The notes beneath the pieces were generated by a model that had not been told where the DNA came from, ran no database searches, and saw only the letters and a list, made by a program, of their open reading frames with translations. Shown here piece by piece: positions 15,476 to 22,988 of a stretch of DNA of 33,621 nucleotides. Both the position numbers and the translations under genes were made by a program. How positions within the stretch are numbered: the first letter of the stretch is position 1; each line of letters starts with the position of its first letter. The DNA lies in assembly GCA_030431075.1 (NCBI GenBank), contig JAUIJR010000009.1, positions 1 through 33,621 of the forward strand. Reading direction: 5' to 3'. The DNA is from Polyangia bacterium (GTDB lineage Bacteria; Myxococcota_A; Polyangia; Nannocystales; Nannocystaceae).

Positions 15476-16347
15476 TGCGCTCTTTTCGCCTGATCTCGTC
15501 CACCACCCTCGGACAGCTGACCCTCGCGGGTGCGCTGGCCCTCGCTCCCGTCGCGCCGGCGATGGCTGCCCCTCCGGAGGAGGGCGAAGAGGCCGCCCCC
15601 GAGGGCTCGCCCGACGACCTGAGCGAAAAGGCCGTCGAGGCCTTCGAAGCCAAGGACTACGAGACCGCGGTCAAGTACTTCGAGGCGGCCTACGACGCCG
15701 ACCCGAACCCGAACTACCTGTTCAACATCGGGCGCGTGTTCGAGGAGATGGGTGACCTTCGCAACGCCGTCGACCGCTACGAAAAGTTCGTGAAGTCGCC
15801 GGGTGTCGACCTCGACTCGCGCAAGTTCGCCAACGAACGACTCGAAGTTCTGCGCGGCATCATCTCGGCCGAGGACGAAGCCAAGGCCAAAGAAGAGCAG
15901 CGCAAAGCCGACGCCGAAGAGGCCGAGCGCCGCCGCAAAAGTGGCGCGGGCGAGGGCCAAGACCCGACCGGGGGCGCCGAAGGCGGCGAGCCCAAAGACG
16001 ACCCGCGCAAGCGCACCCGCACGGTCGGCTACGTCTTGCTCGGCGTCGGCGCGGCGGCAGCGGCGGGCGGTGGCGTGGCCGGCGGTCTGGCCCTCGGCAA
16101 GCACAACGACTTCAAGGACGAGACCGACCCGATGGCGGCGGCGGATCTCAAGACCGAAGGCCAGCGCCTCAACGCGGCGGCCGACGGCCTGTACATCACC
16201 GGCGGCGCCATCGCGCTGACCGGCCTCATCATGGTGGTGGCCACCTTGGGCAAAAAGAAGAGCAAGTCCGACAAGACTTCGCGCACCCAGTTCCAACCCG
16301 CCTTCGGGCGCACCGGGGCCGGCCTGAGCCTCACCCACCGCTTTTGA
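15475..16347 (+). CDS. TPR-containing envelope protein
   Basis: A 290-residue protein with a signal peptide (cleavage near AMAA-PP), two TPR units at about 52-110 (AVEAFEAKDYETAVKYFEAA, then NYLFNIGRVFEEMGDLRNAV), a Glu/Lys/Arg coiled coil (about 135-165), a Gly/Asp linker, and two hydrophobic segments (VGYVLLGVGAAAAAGGGVAG and LYITGGAIALTGLIMVVATL). The likely form is a periplasmic TPR domain anchored by the C-terminal helices. The 1-nt stop/start overlap with the kinase gene and the kinase's own TPR region suggest that the two proteins act together. No catalytic motif. Confidence 0.87.
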   Translation: MRSFRLISSTTLGQLTLAGALALAPVAPAMAAPPEEGEEAAPEGSPDDLSEKAVEAFEAKDYETAVKYFEAAYDADPNPNYLFNIGRVFEEMGDLRNAVDRYEKFVKSPGVDLDSRKFANERLEVLRGIISAEDEAKAKEEQRKADAEEAERRRKSGAGEGQDPTGGAEGGEPKDDPRKRTRTVGYVLLGVGAAAAAGGGVAGGLALGKHNDFKDETDPMAAADLKTEGQRLNAAADGLYITGGAIALTGLIMVVATLGKKKSKSDKTSRTQFQPAFGRTGAGLSLTHRF

Positions 16348-16379
16348 TCTCAGCTTTTCGTCGATTGGATACGAGCACC

Positions 16380-18215
16380 ATGGCCCAACATGATTTCGAG
16401 AACACCGAGCGCAGCGGTCGCCGCCTTCGCTCCCTTTTCGGTGGCTTCGCGGCCGCCACTTTGCTCTCCGCCCTCGGCGGCGCCTGCACCGGCATCCTGC
16501 CTTTCGAGCAGTGCACCTCCAACGAGGACTGCGCGAGCGGATCTTTTTGCAACGACGACCGGATCTGCCAGCCCAACGACGACGACGACACCAACGGCGA
16601 AGAGGAGACCAGCGGTGACGGTGACGGTGACGGTGACGGCGACGGCGACGGCGACGGTGATGGTGACGGCGATGGTGACGGCGATGGTGACGGCGACGGC
16701 GACGGCGACGGTGATGGCGACGGCGCGGCCTGTACGAGCACGAGCGAATGCCACGCTGCCGAGGGGACCGACTTCGTCTGCGGCACGGGTGGCACCTGCG
16801 TCAATCTGCTGAGCCCGCAGTGCCAAGACGTCCGCTGGCCCGAGAACGCCAACCCCTCGAGCATCGACGTCGACGACGTGGTGTGGGTGGCCTCCTTGAT
16901 GCCGACCTCCCCGCCCTTCGACGTCCTCGTCCAGCCCCTGGAGAACTCGGTGCAGCTCGCGGTCGACGACTGGAACAGCACCGTCAACCTTCAAGGTGGA
17001 CGCCGGATCGGCATGATCTTCTGTGACGTGACGGGCGGCAGCTCCGTGGCCGTCGCCGCCGCCGAGCACGTCGTCGAGGAGATCGGCGTGCCCGCCATCA
17101 TCGGCCCGATCTTCTCGCAGTCCACGATCGACGTGGCCGAAGACGTGGCCATCCCCAACGATGTCTTCGTCATCACCCCCACGGCGACCAGCAAGCTGAT
17201 CACCGACCTCGACGACAACGATCTCGTCTGGCGCACGATCCCCAGCGACATCTACCAGGCCTCGGCCATGGCCGATCGCGTCGAAGAGTGGTCGCCGGCG
17301 CCCAGCAACACCGTCGTGCTCTACAAAGACGACGCCTACGGCGACGGCTTGGTCCAAGACATGTTCGCGCAGCTCGACAGCTACTTCGGCTCGTCGAACC
17401 TCGTGACCATCGCGTACCCGGATCCCGCGAGCTTCACCGACCCGGCCGACCTCCAAGCCGCCTACGGCCAGGTCATCGCCCAGGCCCTCGGCGCCTTCGG
17501 TGGTCCCTTGCCCGAGTCGGTCATCTTGCTCGGCACCTCCGAGACCAAGGACCTGGTCCAAGGCTACGTCGGTGGCCTCGCCACCGTGCCGACCACCACC
17601 GTGCCGATCTTCTTCGTCAGCCACGGCGGCGTGCCTTCGATGGAGCTCATCGTGGACACCATCGAGCAGGTCAACCCGGGTCTCGCGCCCTACAAGACCC
17701 CGCTCATCAACGCAGTCGAGGGCAACGCGCCGGTCATCCAGGATCAGATGAACTTCGCGGCCTACAACATCCGCTACAAGATCGCCTTCAACAACCAGGA
17801 CGCGATCACGGCCTCGTCGCTCTCCTACGACGCGTCCTTGCTGACCTTCTTCGCCATGACCACCGTCGCGGCCGAAGACCCCATCACCGGCTCCGCCATC
17901 GCGGCGGCCATCGGCGATCTCCAAGACAGTTCCGGGACGGCGATCTCCTTTTCGGGTACGGGTCTCAACTTCATTACCCAAGGGCGCAATGCGCTGGCCA
18001 CCGGCGGCACCGTCGACCTGCAAGGCACGAGCGGCGCGCTCACCTTCAACCTCGATACCGGCGAGGTCCGCGTCGATCACATCGGTTGGGATCTGGTCGA
18101 CCAGGGCGTGCTCACGGGCGGCAGTCCCAACGAGGACGCCTTCTTGGTGCCGACGCGGATCTACGTGCTCAACCCCGAGCCGGCGGTCGACGGCACCTGG
18201 GCGCCGATCCCCTAG
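16380..18215 (+). CDS. LivK-like periplasmic ligand-binding lipoprotein with Gly-Asp linker
   Basis: A 611-residue lipoprotein related to type I periplasmic binding proteins of branched-chain amino-acid ABC systems. After a signal peptide with the lipobox GGAC come a short Cys motif (CTSNEDCASGSFC), 18 consecutive Gly-Asp pairs, a second Cys motif and the two-lobed binding domain (about 165-600): SVQLAVDDWN, GRRIGMIFCDV, VPAIIGPIFSQSTIDVA, VFVITPTATS, VVLYKDDAYGDGLVQDM. No ABC permease or ATPase is nearby; instead it is 32 nt downstream of a kinase/TPR pair, so a sensory role is more likely than transport. ATG 16380 is used. A strong terminator follows. Confidence 0.87.
   Translation: MAQHDFENTERSGRRLRSLFGGFAAATLLSALGGACTGILPFEQCTSNEDCASGSFCNDDRICQPNDDDDTNGEEETSGDGDGDGDGDGDGDGDGDGDGDGDGDGDGDGDGDGDGAACTSTSECHAAEGTDFVCGTGGTCVNLLSPQCQDVRWPENANPSSIDVDDVVWVASLMPTSPPFDVLVQPLENSVQLAVDDWNSTVNLQGGRRIGMIFCDVTGGSSVAVAAAEHVVEEIGVPAIIGPIFSQSTIDVAEDVAIPNDVFVITPTATSKLITDLDDNDLVWRTIPSDIYQASAMADRVEEWSPAPSNTVVLYKDDAYGDGLVQDMFAQLDSYFGSSNLVTIAYPDPASFTDPADLQAAYGQVIAQALGAFGGPLPESVILLGTSETKDLVQGYVGGLATVPTTTVPIFFVSHGGVPSMELIVDTIEQVNPGLAPYKTPLINAVEGNAPVIQDQMNFAAYNIRYKIAFNNQDAITASSLSYDASLLTFFAMTTVAAEDPITGSAIAAAIGDLQDSSGTAISFSGTGLNFITQGRNALATGGTVDLQGTSGALTFNLDTGEVRVDHIGWDLVDQGVLTGGSPNEDAFLVPTRIYVLNPEPAVDGTWAPIP
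16614..16721 (+). repeat. Hexanucleotide tandem repeat encoding (Gly-Asp)18
   Basis: Eighteen GGY-GAY units (108 nt) inside the LivK-like lipoprotein gene. The third bases vary among T and C, so the repeat is conserved as protein more than as DNA, yet remains prone to slippage in steps of two residues. Confidence 0.95.
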
Positions 18216-18241
18216 GCGGGAAACTTCGAGCCCAAACGACG

Positions 18242-18270
18242 AAGGGGCGGCCTACGGGCTGCCCCTTTTT
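18242..18270 (+). terminator. Rho-independent terminator after the LivK-like gene
   Basis: AAGGGGCGGCC (18242-18252) pairs with GGCTGCCCCTT (18257-18267) with one G-U, loop TACG, followed by TTT. It closes the 13.5-18.2 kb unit. Confidence 0.88.
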
Positions 18271-18288
18271 GCGTGAGGCCCTCGCAGA

Positions 18289-18999
18289 TCAGCTGCGCCC
18301 GTAGACGGGCACGATGGCCCCGCGCACGACGGCGTTGCCCGGAGCGCACAAGGCGGCGATGACCTCGGCGAGCTCTTCGACCTTGGGCCAGGCGTCGAAA
18401 TCCGCGTCGGGCATCGCGGCGCGATTGGCCGGCGTGTCGATGATCGACGGTGCGATCGCGTTGACGAAGATGCCCTCGGGCGCGAGCTCGTGGCCCAAGG
18501 CCCGGGTGAGCCCGGCGACGGCCGACTTGCTCGCCGCGTAGGCGGCCATGTTCACCCCCGCCGACGCCTCGAGCACCGGCTTGGCCGCCACGTTGACGAT
18601 GCGCCCGCCCTCCCCCGTGCGGCGGATCGCCAGCGTCGCCGCCCGACACGCGTTGAAGCAGGTGGCCACGTTCAAGCTGAGCAACTTTTCGAGCTGGGCA
18701 AAGGTGGTCTGCGCGATGCCCCCCATGCCGAAGCCGCCCGCGAGCTGCACCGAAGCCCAGAGCTCTTTGAGGGATTCGTAGTAGGCGGAGGCCGCGGCCT
18801 CATCGGCCATGTCGACGGCCGGGGTCGCGTGGACACCGGGACGGTCGACCAAACTCGGCGGCACCTCCGCTTCGAAGCAGGGCACATGCACCTCGGCCCC
18901 CGCGCGGGCGAGGCGATCCACGACCGCCATGCCGAGGGCGCCGGCCCCACCCGTCACCACCACGGTCCGGCCCTCCAAAGCTCGCGTCTGGGTCGACAT
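18289..18999 (-). CDS. Dihydropteridine-reductase-like SDR oxidoreductase
   Basis: A 236-residue short-chain dehydrogenase. Rossmann motif VTGGAGALG (15-23) binds NAD(P); YAASK has Tyr154 and Lys158. The usual catalytic Ser is absent: the segment reads NVAAKPVLEASAGVNMAAY. The same loss, and the segment DTPANRAAMPDADFDAW (188-204), closely match vertebrate-type quinoid dihydropteridine reductase as I recall it (LDTPMNRKSMPEADFSSW). Likely role: NAD(P)H-dependent reduction of a quinoid dihydropterin or similar substrate; no aromatic hydroxylase gene is adjacent. ATG 18999 has a -10-like TATCGT 7 nt upstream. An upstream in-frame start at 19026 would add residues with no family support. Confidence 0.85.
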   Translation of the reverse strand: MSTQTRALEGRTVVVTGGAGALGMAVVDRLARAGAEVHVPCFEAEVPPSLVDRPGVHATPAVDMADEAAASAYYESLKELWASVQLAGGFGMGGIAQTTFAQLEKLLSLNVATCFNACRAATLAIRRTGEGGRIVNVAAKPVLEASAGVNMAAYAASKSAVAGLTRALGHELAPEGIFVNAIAPSIIDTPANRAAMPDADFDAWPKVEELAEVIAALCAPGNAVVRGAIVPVYGRS

Positions 19000-19006
19000 G
19001 GAGCGG

Positions 19007-19012
19007 ACGATA
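19007..19012 (-). promoter_or_regulatory. -10 element for the SDR gene
   Basis: TATCGT on the minus strand, 7 nt before ATG 18999; leaderless spacing. It lies about 70 nt from the divergent protease promoter. Confidence 0.42.
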
Positions 19013-19082
19013 CCCCCGACCCGCACCGCGGACTACGCGCCCCGCGTCCGCACTTTTTTGGCGAGCCCGGTCTCGATCCCGA

Positions 19083-19111
19083 CTGACAGGCCCCCAAGCG
19101 TGGGTTATGTT
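19083..19111 (+). promoter_or_regulatory. Sigma-70-like promoter of the first metzincin gene
   Basis: CTGACA (19083-19088), 17-nt spacer, TATGTT (19106-19111), 7 nt before ATG 19119. The predicted start site coincides with the start codon, so the mRNA would be leaderless. The stretch CCCCAAGxGTGxGxTATGTT recurs before the paralogue at 20838. Confidence 0.65.
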
Positions 19112-19118
19112 CGAATTC

Positions 19119-20708
19119 ATGCGACGAGACTTGAAGCTCGCATCGACTAGCTTGCTCTTTTTCGCCTTGGCGGCGGCACCAGCTTGCGGCGACGACGGGG
19201 CTCCGGCCGAAGACGGCGAAGTTGGTACCTCGGGTGAGGCCGGTGAGGCCGGTGAGGCTGGCGAAGCCGGTGAGGCCGGTGAGTCGGGTGGCTTCGAGCC
19301 CATCCCCGCCCGCGGCATCAGCATCACCGAGGTCACCACCAACTCGGGCACGCGGATCCCCATCGCCAACGGCGACCAGTGGGTCGACGGCAACAGCCGC
19401 CTCGGCTTCATCCCGGGCAATCGCGACACCTTGTTGCGCGTCTACTACGCCCTCGAAGAGGGATGGACGCCGCGCCTGATCGAAGCGCGACTCCTGATCG
19501 AGTACGCCAACGGCGAGCAGGCGACCTTCAACCAGATCGTCGAAGTGGACCAGCCCTCGAACCAAGAGTTCTTGGACCGAACCTTCTACTTTGGTCTCAC
19601 GGCCGAAGAAGGCCTGACCGAACCCGGGACCAAATTCCAAGTCTCCTTGTGGGAGGTCGGACCGGGCGGCGAGTCCTTCACCGAAGCGGTCAACGTCTCG
19701 CCCGCCGACGGGCCGGGCATCATCGGATTCGAGGCGACGCCGATGGAGATGAACATCGTCTTCGTGCCCATCATCTACAACGGCTCCGAGCCCGGCCTGA
19801 CCGAAGAAGATCGCCAGTACATCGTCGAGAACGGGCTCATCCAGCAAAACCCGCTGCAAAGCGTCCAGGTCGAGTGGCATGAGCCGATCCCCTACGAGCA
19901 GAGCATCACCGACCTCGGTCAGCTGCTCCCCGTCATGAGTCAGCTTCGCTCCAACGAAGGCCGCGGCTCCAGCAACTGGTACTACGCGGCCATCGTGCGC
20001 ACCGGAGGCGGCGGTGTCTCGGGCGTCGCGGGTATCGCCTACCTCGTCGGATCCAACTTGCTGGCCGACCGCGTGAGCGCCAACGTCTGGTGGCGCCAGG
20101 ACTCCAGCACCGACACCATCGTCCACGAGGTCGGCCACAACCAAGGCCTCCAACACGTCTTTTGTGCGGGCGGCGGTGCGGACAACACCAACCCCGGCTA
20201 CCCCGACCCGAATGGCTACATCGAGCAGCCCGGCTTCGGCATCCGCGACTTTCAGATCCGTCGCTCGACCCAGTACGACTACATGAGCTACTGCGGTCCG
20301 AGCTGGGTGAGCAACTGGACCTGGAACGTGACCTACCAGCGGATCCGCACCATGACGGCCTACGACTACGACGACGGCAACCTCGAGCTGCCGCCGACGA
20401 CGGCCATGCTCAAGGGGATCGTCTACCCGGACGGGCGCACCGAGTGGTGGACCGCCGACGGCGCCTTCGATGCCGAGGCGAGCTCCGGCAACCACCTGCT
20501 CGAGTTCGACCTCGCCGGCGCGGCCGGCACCACCGTGACCCCCGCCGCCGTCTCGGTCTTGAGTGATGACCGCAGCTTGTGGATCGAGGCGCCGCTGCCC
20601 GAAGGTGGACTCGAGGCGCTCCAAGAGATCCGCTACCGCAGTGGCGATCTCGCGCAGGTGATCGAGCGCGAGCAGATCGTCCAGGCCCACACGACTTTGT
20701 CGAAGTGA
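19119..20708 (+). CDS. Metzincin-like zinc metalloprotease, lipoprotein (copy 1)
   Basis: Putative secreted zinc endopeptidase of 529 residues. A signal peptide ends at the lipobox-like APAC; a short linker holds a GEA repeat; a beta-rich region (about 60-210: RDTLLRVYYALEEGWTPRLI, FQVSLWEV) precedes the protease domain. The motif HEVGHNQGLQH gives zinc ligands His336, His340 and His346 with catalytic Glu337 and the metzincin Gly343. A downstream Met389 in YDYMSYCG fits a Met-turn. The HEVGHNxGLxH form resembles M66-type mucinase-like peptidases, a tentative comparison. ATG 19119 (MRRDLKL) is favoured over 19107 because it gives a basic N-terminus. Followed by a terminator and a diverged copy. 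Confidence 0.88.
   Translation: MRRDLKLASTSLLFFALAAAPACGDDGAPAEDGEVGTSGEAGEAGEAGEAGEAGESGGFEPIPARGISITEVTTNSGTRIPIANGDQWVDGNSRLGFIPGNRDTLLRVYYALEEGWTPRLIEARLLIEYANGEQATFNQIVEVDQPSNQEFLDRTFYFGLTAEEGLTEPGTKFQVSLWEVGPGGESFTEAVNVSPADGPGIIGFEATPMEMNIVFVPIIYNGSEPGLTEEDRQYIVENGLIQQNPLQSVQVEWHEPIPYEQSITDLGQLLPVMSQLRSNEGRGSSNWYYAAIVRTGGGGVSGVAGIAYLVGSNLLADRVSANVWWRQDSSTDTIVHEVGHNQGLQHVFCAGGGADNTNPGYPDPNGYIEQPGFGIRDFQIRRSTQYDYMSYCGPSWVSNWTWNVTYQRIRTMTAYDYDDGNLELPPTTAMLKGIVYPDGRTEWWTADGAFDAEASSGNHLLEFDLAGAAGTTVTPAAVSVLSDDRSLWIEAPLPEGGLEALQEIRYRSGDLAQVIEREQIVQAHTTLSK
19233..19286 (+). repeat. 9-nt tandem repeat encoding (Gly-Glu-Ala)5 Gly-Glu-Ser
   Basis: Six units, mostly GGTGAGGCC, in the linker of the first metzincin gene. 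The units are nearly identical in DNA, which suggests recent expansion. Confidence 0.9.
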
Positions 20709-20733
20709 GTCCCGGGGCCCCGCCCCAAACGCC

Positions 20734-20762
20734 AAGGTCGCGCTCTCGGGCGCGGCCTTTTG
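20734..20762 (+). terminator. Terminator between the tandem metzincin genes
   Basis: AAGGTCGCGC (20734-20743) pairs with GCGCGGCCTT (20750-20759), one G-U, loop TCTCGG, followed by TTGTTG. The two protease genes are therefore likely separate transcripts. Confidence 0.72.
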
Positions 20763-20822
20763 TTGTGCGTTTTCTCAACAACTTGCCGCAACCCTGGATC
20801 CTCGGCCTCCCCAAGGGTGAGG

Positions 20823-20828
20823 TATGTT
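20823..20828 (+). promoter_or_regulatory. -10 element of the second metzincin gene
   Basis: TATGTT, 9 nt before ATG 20838, within the same CCCCAAGxGTGxGxTATGTT context as the first copy. No good -35. Confidence 0.48.
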
Positions 20829-20837
20829 GCTTTCGTC

Positions 20838-22424
20838 ATGAAGCGCAGTTGGCTCCTTGTCCCTACCCTACTGCTGTCCGCGCCTGCTTGCGGCGATCCG
20901 GCCTCCGGCGACGGCGACGGTGAAGTCGGCACCGGCGAAGAAGAGGCCAGCGGCTCCAGCGAGGCCAGCTCCGAGGCCAGCAGCTCCGGCAGCAGCTCCA
21001 GCACCGACGAGGGTACGACCACCGGCGGAGGCGCCGTTCCGGCCAAGGGCATCTCGATCATCGAGGTCGAGGCGAACCAGCTCACCCGCGTGCCCATCGG
21101 GCAAAACGGCCAGTGGGTCGACGGCAACGGTCGCAACACCCGTCTCATCTCGAACCGCGACACCCTCATCCGCGTGCACCACGTGCTCGAGGAGGGCTGG
21201 AGCCCGCGCCTGATCGAGGCCCGCCTCGAGGTCCACCTCCCCGGTGGCGAGGTCAAGGAGTACAACCAGATCATCGAGATCAGCCAGAACTCGGACGAGC
21301 GCTTCTTGGACCGTGGCTTCTTTTTCGGCCTCGTCGCCGACGAAGGCGACACCGCGCCCGGCACCCAGTACTACGTCAGCTTGTGGGAAGCAGAGGCCGG
21401 CGGCGGCGAGGGCCTGACCGAGGGCGTCAACGTCACCCCGACGACGGGTCCCGGTGAGATCGGCTTCGAGGGGATCGACATGGCCATGAAGGTCATGTTC
21501 GTGCCCTTCAACTACACGCCCCAGGGCACCACCCCCGACCTGACCGACGAGGCCAACCGCCGGGTCCTCGAAGACAACCTCTTCATGATGGAGCCGGTCA
21601 GCCGGATCGAGGCCGCCTACCACGAGCCGGTGCCCTACTCGAACACCTCGGTCACCAGCAATCTCGGCGCCCTGCTGAGCGCCGTCGATCAAGTCCGCGC
21701 CCAAGACGGCGCGGCGAGCAACGTCTACTACACCGGCCTCATCGAGACCGGACAGCAGTCGGGTGTCGTCGGCATCGCGCCCCTCGGCGGAATCGTGAAC
21801 GCCAACTTGTGGCGTCAAAACAAGTCGAGCACGGCCGAGACCGTGGTCCACGAGATCGGGCACAACCTGAACCTCAACCACATCGCGTGTCAGGGAGCCA
21901 ACTCGGCCGGACCCGACGGGAGCTACCCCGACCACCCCAATGGCCGCATCCTCAACACCGGCTTCGGTCTTCGTAACTTCCAAGTCTACGGCGCCGAGAC
22001 CACGCTCAACTACATGAGCTACTGCGGCCCGGTCTGGACCAACGACTGGACCACCAACAAAATCTGGAACCGCATCCAGCAGTTCACCGCCCAAGGTGAC
22101 GCGGGTCTGCCCCAGGCACCGGTGCTCCGTCACGCCATCTACGCCGACGGGACCGAAGAGTGGTGGACCTCGCTCGAGGTCATCCGCCCCGAGGAGTACA
22201 CCGCGACCACGCAAGTCGAGTTCGTGCGCGACGGCAAGGTGGTCACCACCAGCTTCGCCAAGCGCGAAGTGCTGAGCGACGACCTGACGGTGTGGGTGAC
22301 CGCGCCCCTGCCGACGGACGCCGACATCGAGACCTTCGACCTCGTCCGCGAGATCGACGGCGCGACCCAGCGCAGCGCCGAGCTCTCGGAGATCAAGGTC
22401 ATCCGTCCGCGCGAGAGCAACTAG
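20838..22424 (+). CDS. Metzincin-like zinc metalloprotease, lipoprotein (copy 2)
   Basis: A 528-residue paralogue of the preceding protease, alignable over its whole length (RDTLIRVHHVLEEGWSPRLI, YVSLWEAEAGG, ending in a similar beta domain). The lipobox is SAPAC; the linker is Ser-rich instead of GEA-rich. The zinc motif is HEIGHNLNLNH: His338, Glu339, His342 and His348 are kept, but the metzincin Gly is Asn345, an uncommon change that could alter the turn or the specificity. Met393 in NYMSYCG marks the Met-turn. ATG 20838 follows a -10-like TATGTT. A strong terminator follows. Likely secreted or surface-bound, perhaps predatory or for polymer degradation (inference). Confidence 0.88.
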   Translation: MKRSWLLVPTLLLSAPACGDPASGDGDGEVGTGEEEASGSSEASSEASSSGSSSSTDEGTTTGGGAVPAKGISIIEVEANQLTRVPIGQNGQWVDGNGRNTRLISNRDTLIRVHHVLEEGWSPRLIEARLEVHLPGGEVKEYNQIIEISQNSDERFLDRGFFFGLVADEGDTAPGTQYYVSLWEAEAGGGEGLTEGVNVTPTTGPGEIGFEGIDMAMKVMFVPFNYTPQGTTPDLTDEANRRVLEDNLFMMEPVSRIEAAYHEPVPYSNTSVTSNLGALLSAVDQVRAQDGAASNVYYTGLIETGQQSGVVGIAPLGGIVNANLWRQNKSSTAETVVHEIGHNLNLNHIACQGANSAGPDGSYPDHPNGRILNTGFGLRNFQVYGAETTLNYMSYCGPVWTNDWTTNKIWNRIQQFTAQGDAGLPQAPVLRHAIYADGTEEWWTSLEVIRPEEYTATTQVEFVRDGKVVTTSFAKREVLSDDLTVWVTAPLPTDADIETFDLVREIDGATQRSAELSEIKVIRPRESN

Positions 22425-22445
22425 CGCCCTCGCGGCTTGAAAAGA

Positions 22446-22478
22446 GCGCTCCGCTGCGGCGGGGCGCTTCTTTTTTTG
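22446..22478. terminator. Bidirectional rho-independent terminator
   Basis: AGCGCTCCGC (22446-22455) pairs with GCGGGGCGCT (22460-22469), one G-U, loop TGCG, followed by a 7-T tract on the plus strand. AAAAG on the other flank also gives a T tract for the minus-strand gene ending at 22498. Confidence 0.9.
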
Positions 22479-22497
22479 GGTGCAGCCTCGCTCGCGC

Positions 22498-22962
22498 TCA
22501 GGGCACGCAAAGCCCGGCGTCGGCCGTCCCCGGCGCCACCGGGCCCTCGAAGATTCGGGCGCAGCGCAAGTTGCCACTGCATTCGTCGGCCTCGGGATCG
22601 CAGTAGTTCGTGCAGCAGCCAAAGCCGTCGCTACAGCCCACGACCACCTCGGGTCCACACTCGAGGCCCGCCGCGCAGGGCCCTGCGTAGGGTCCGCAGG
22701 GCTCTCCGAAGCCCCCGCCTCCGGGGCCGACCTCGACGCAAGTGAAGACGACACCCGAGAGCTGACACGCGGCCGTCCCGGGGCAGTCTTGGCGCAGGGG
22801 ATCACAGGTCGACACGGGATCTCCAGCGTCGCTCCCCTCGGAGCTCTCTTCGTCGGCAAAGCGGCTCTCACCATCCGGGCTGCACCCCCCGAGGGCACAC
22901 AAAAGCGAGAGCGCACCGACCAACCGCAGCATGCGCTTCGAACGTGAGAGGCCCGGGTCCAT
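22498..22962 (-). CDS. Cys-rich lipoprotein, paralogue of the 5918 protein's C-terminal half
   Basis: A 154-residue lipoprotein. The N-terminus MDPGLSRSKRML is followed by a hydrophobic core and the lipobox LGGC. The mature domain has about 15 cysteines and matches the C-terminal 100 residues of the lipoprotein at 5918-6859 by eye (CDPLRQDCPGTAAC; GEPCGPYAGPCAAG; GFGCCTNYC; APGTADAGLC). ATG 22962 is preferred: a GAGG ribosome binding site lies 5 nt upstream and the N-terminus is basic; ATG 22974 and ATG 22932 are alternatives. It is divergent from the kinase at 22989, with overlapping -10 elements. Function unknown, probably disulfide-stabilised and extracellular. Confidence 0.8.
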   Translation of the reverse strand: MDPGLSRSKRMLRLVGALSLLCALGGCSPDGESRFADEESSEGSDAGDPVSTCDPLRQDCPGTAACQLSGVVFTCVEVGPGGGGFGEPCGPYAGPCAAGLECGPEVVVGCSDGFGCCTNYCDPEADECSGNLRCARIFEGPVAPGTADAGLCVP

Positions 22963-22974
22963 TACGCCTCGCAT

Positions 22975-22982
22975 GGTATCTT
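22975..22982. promoter_or_regulatory. Shared -10 region of divergent lipoprotein and kinase genes
   Basis: On the plus strand TATCTT (22977-22982) lies 6 nt before the kinase GTG 22989. On the minus strand AGATAC in the same bases lies 13 nt before ATG 22962. Polymerase can use only one direction at a time, so the two genes may be mutually exclusive. Confidence 0.45.
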
Positions 22983-22988
22983 CTTTGC

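Noticed and set aside
16614-16721. Tandem repeat as a CRISPR array
   Set aside because: Units are 6 nt, contiguous and in frame with coding sequence; no spacers and no cas genes.
16380-18215. Amino-acid ABC transport operon
   Set aside because: Only the binding protein is present; no permease or ATPase gene lies in the unit.
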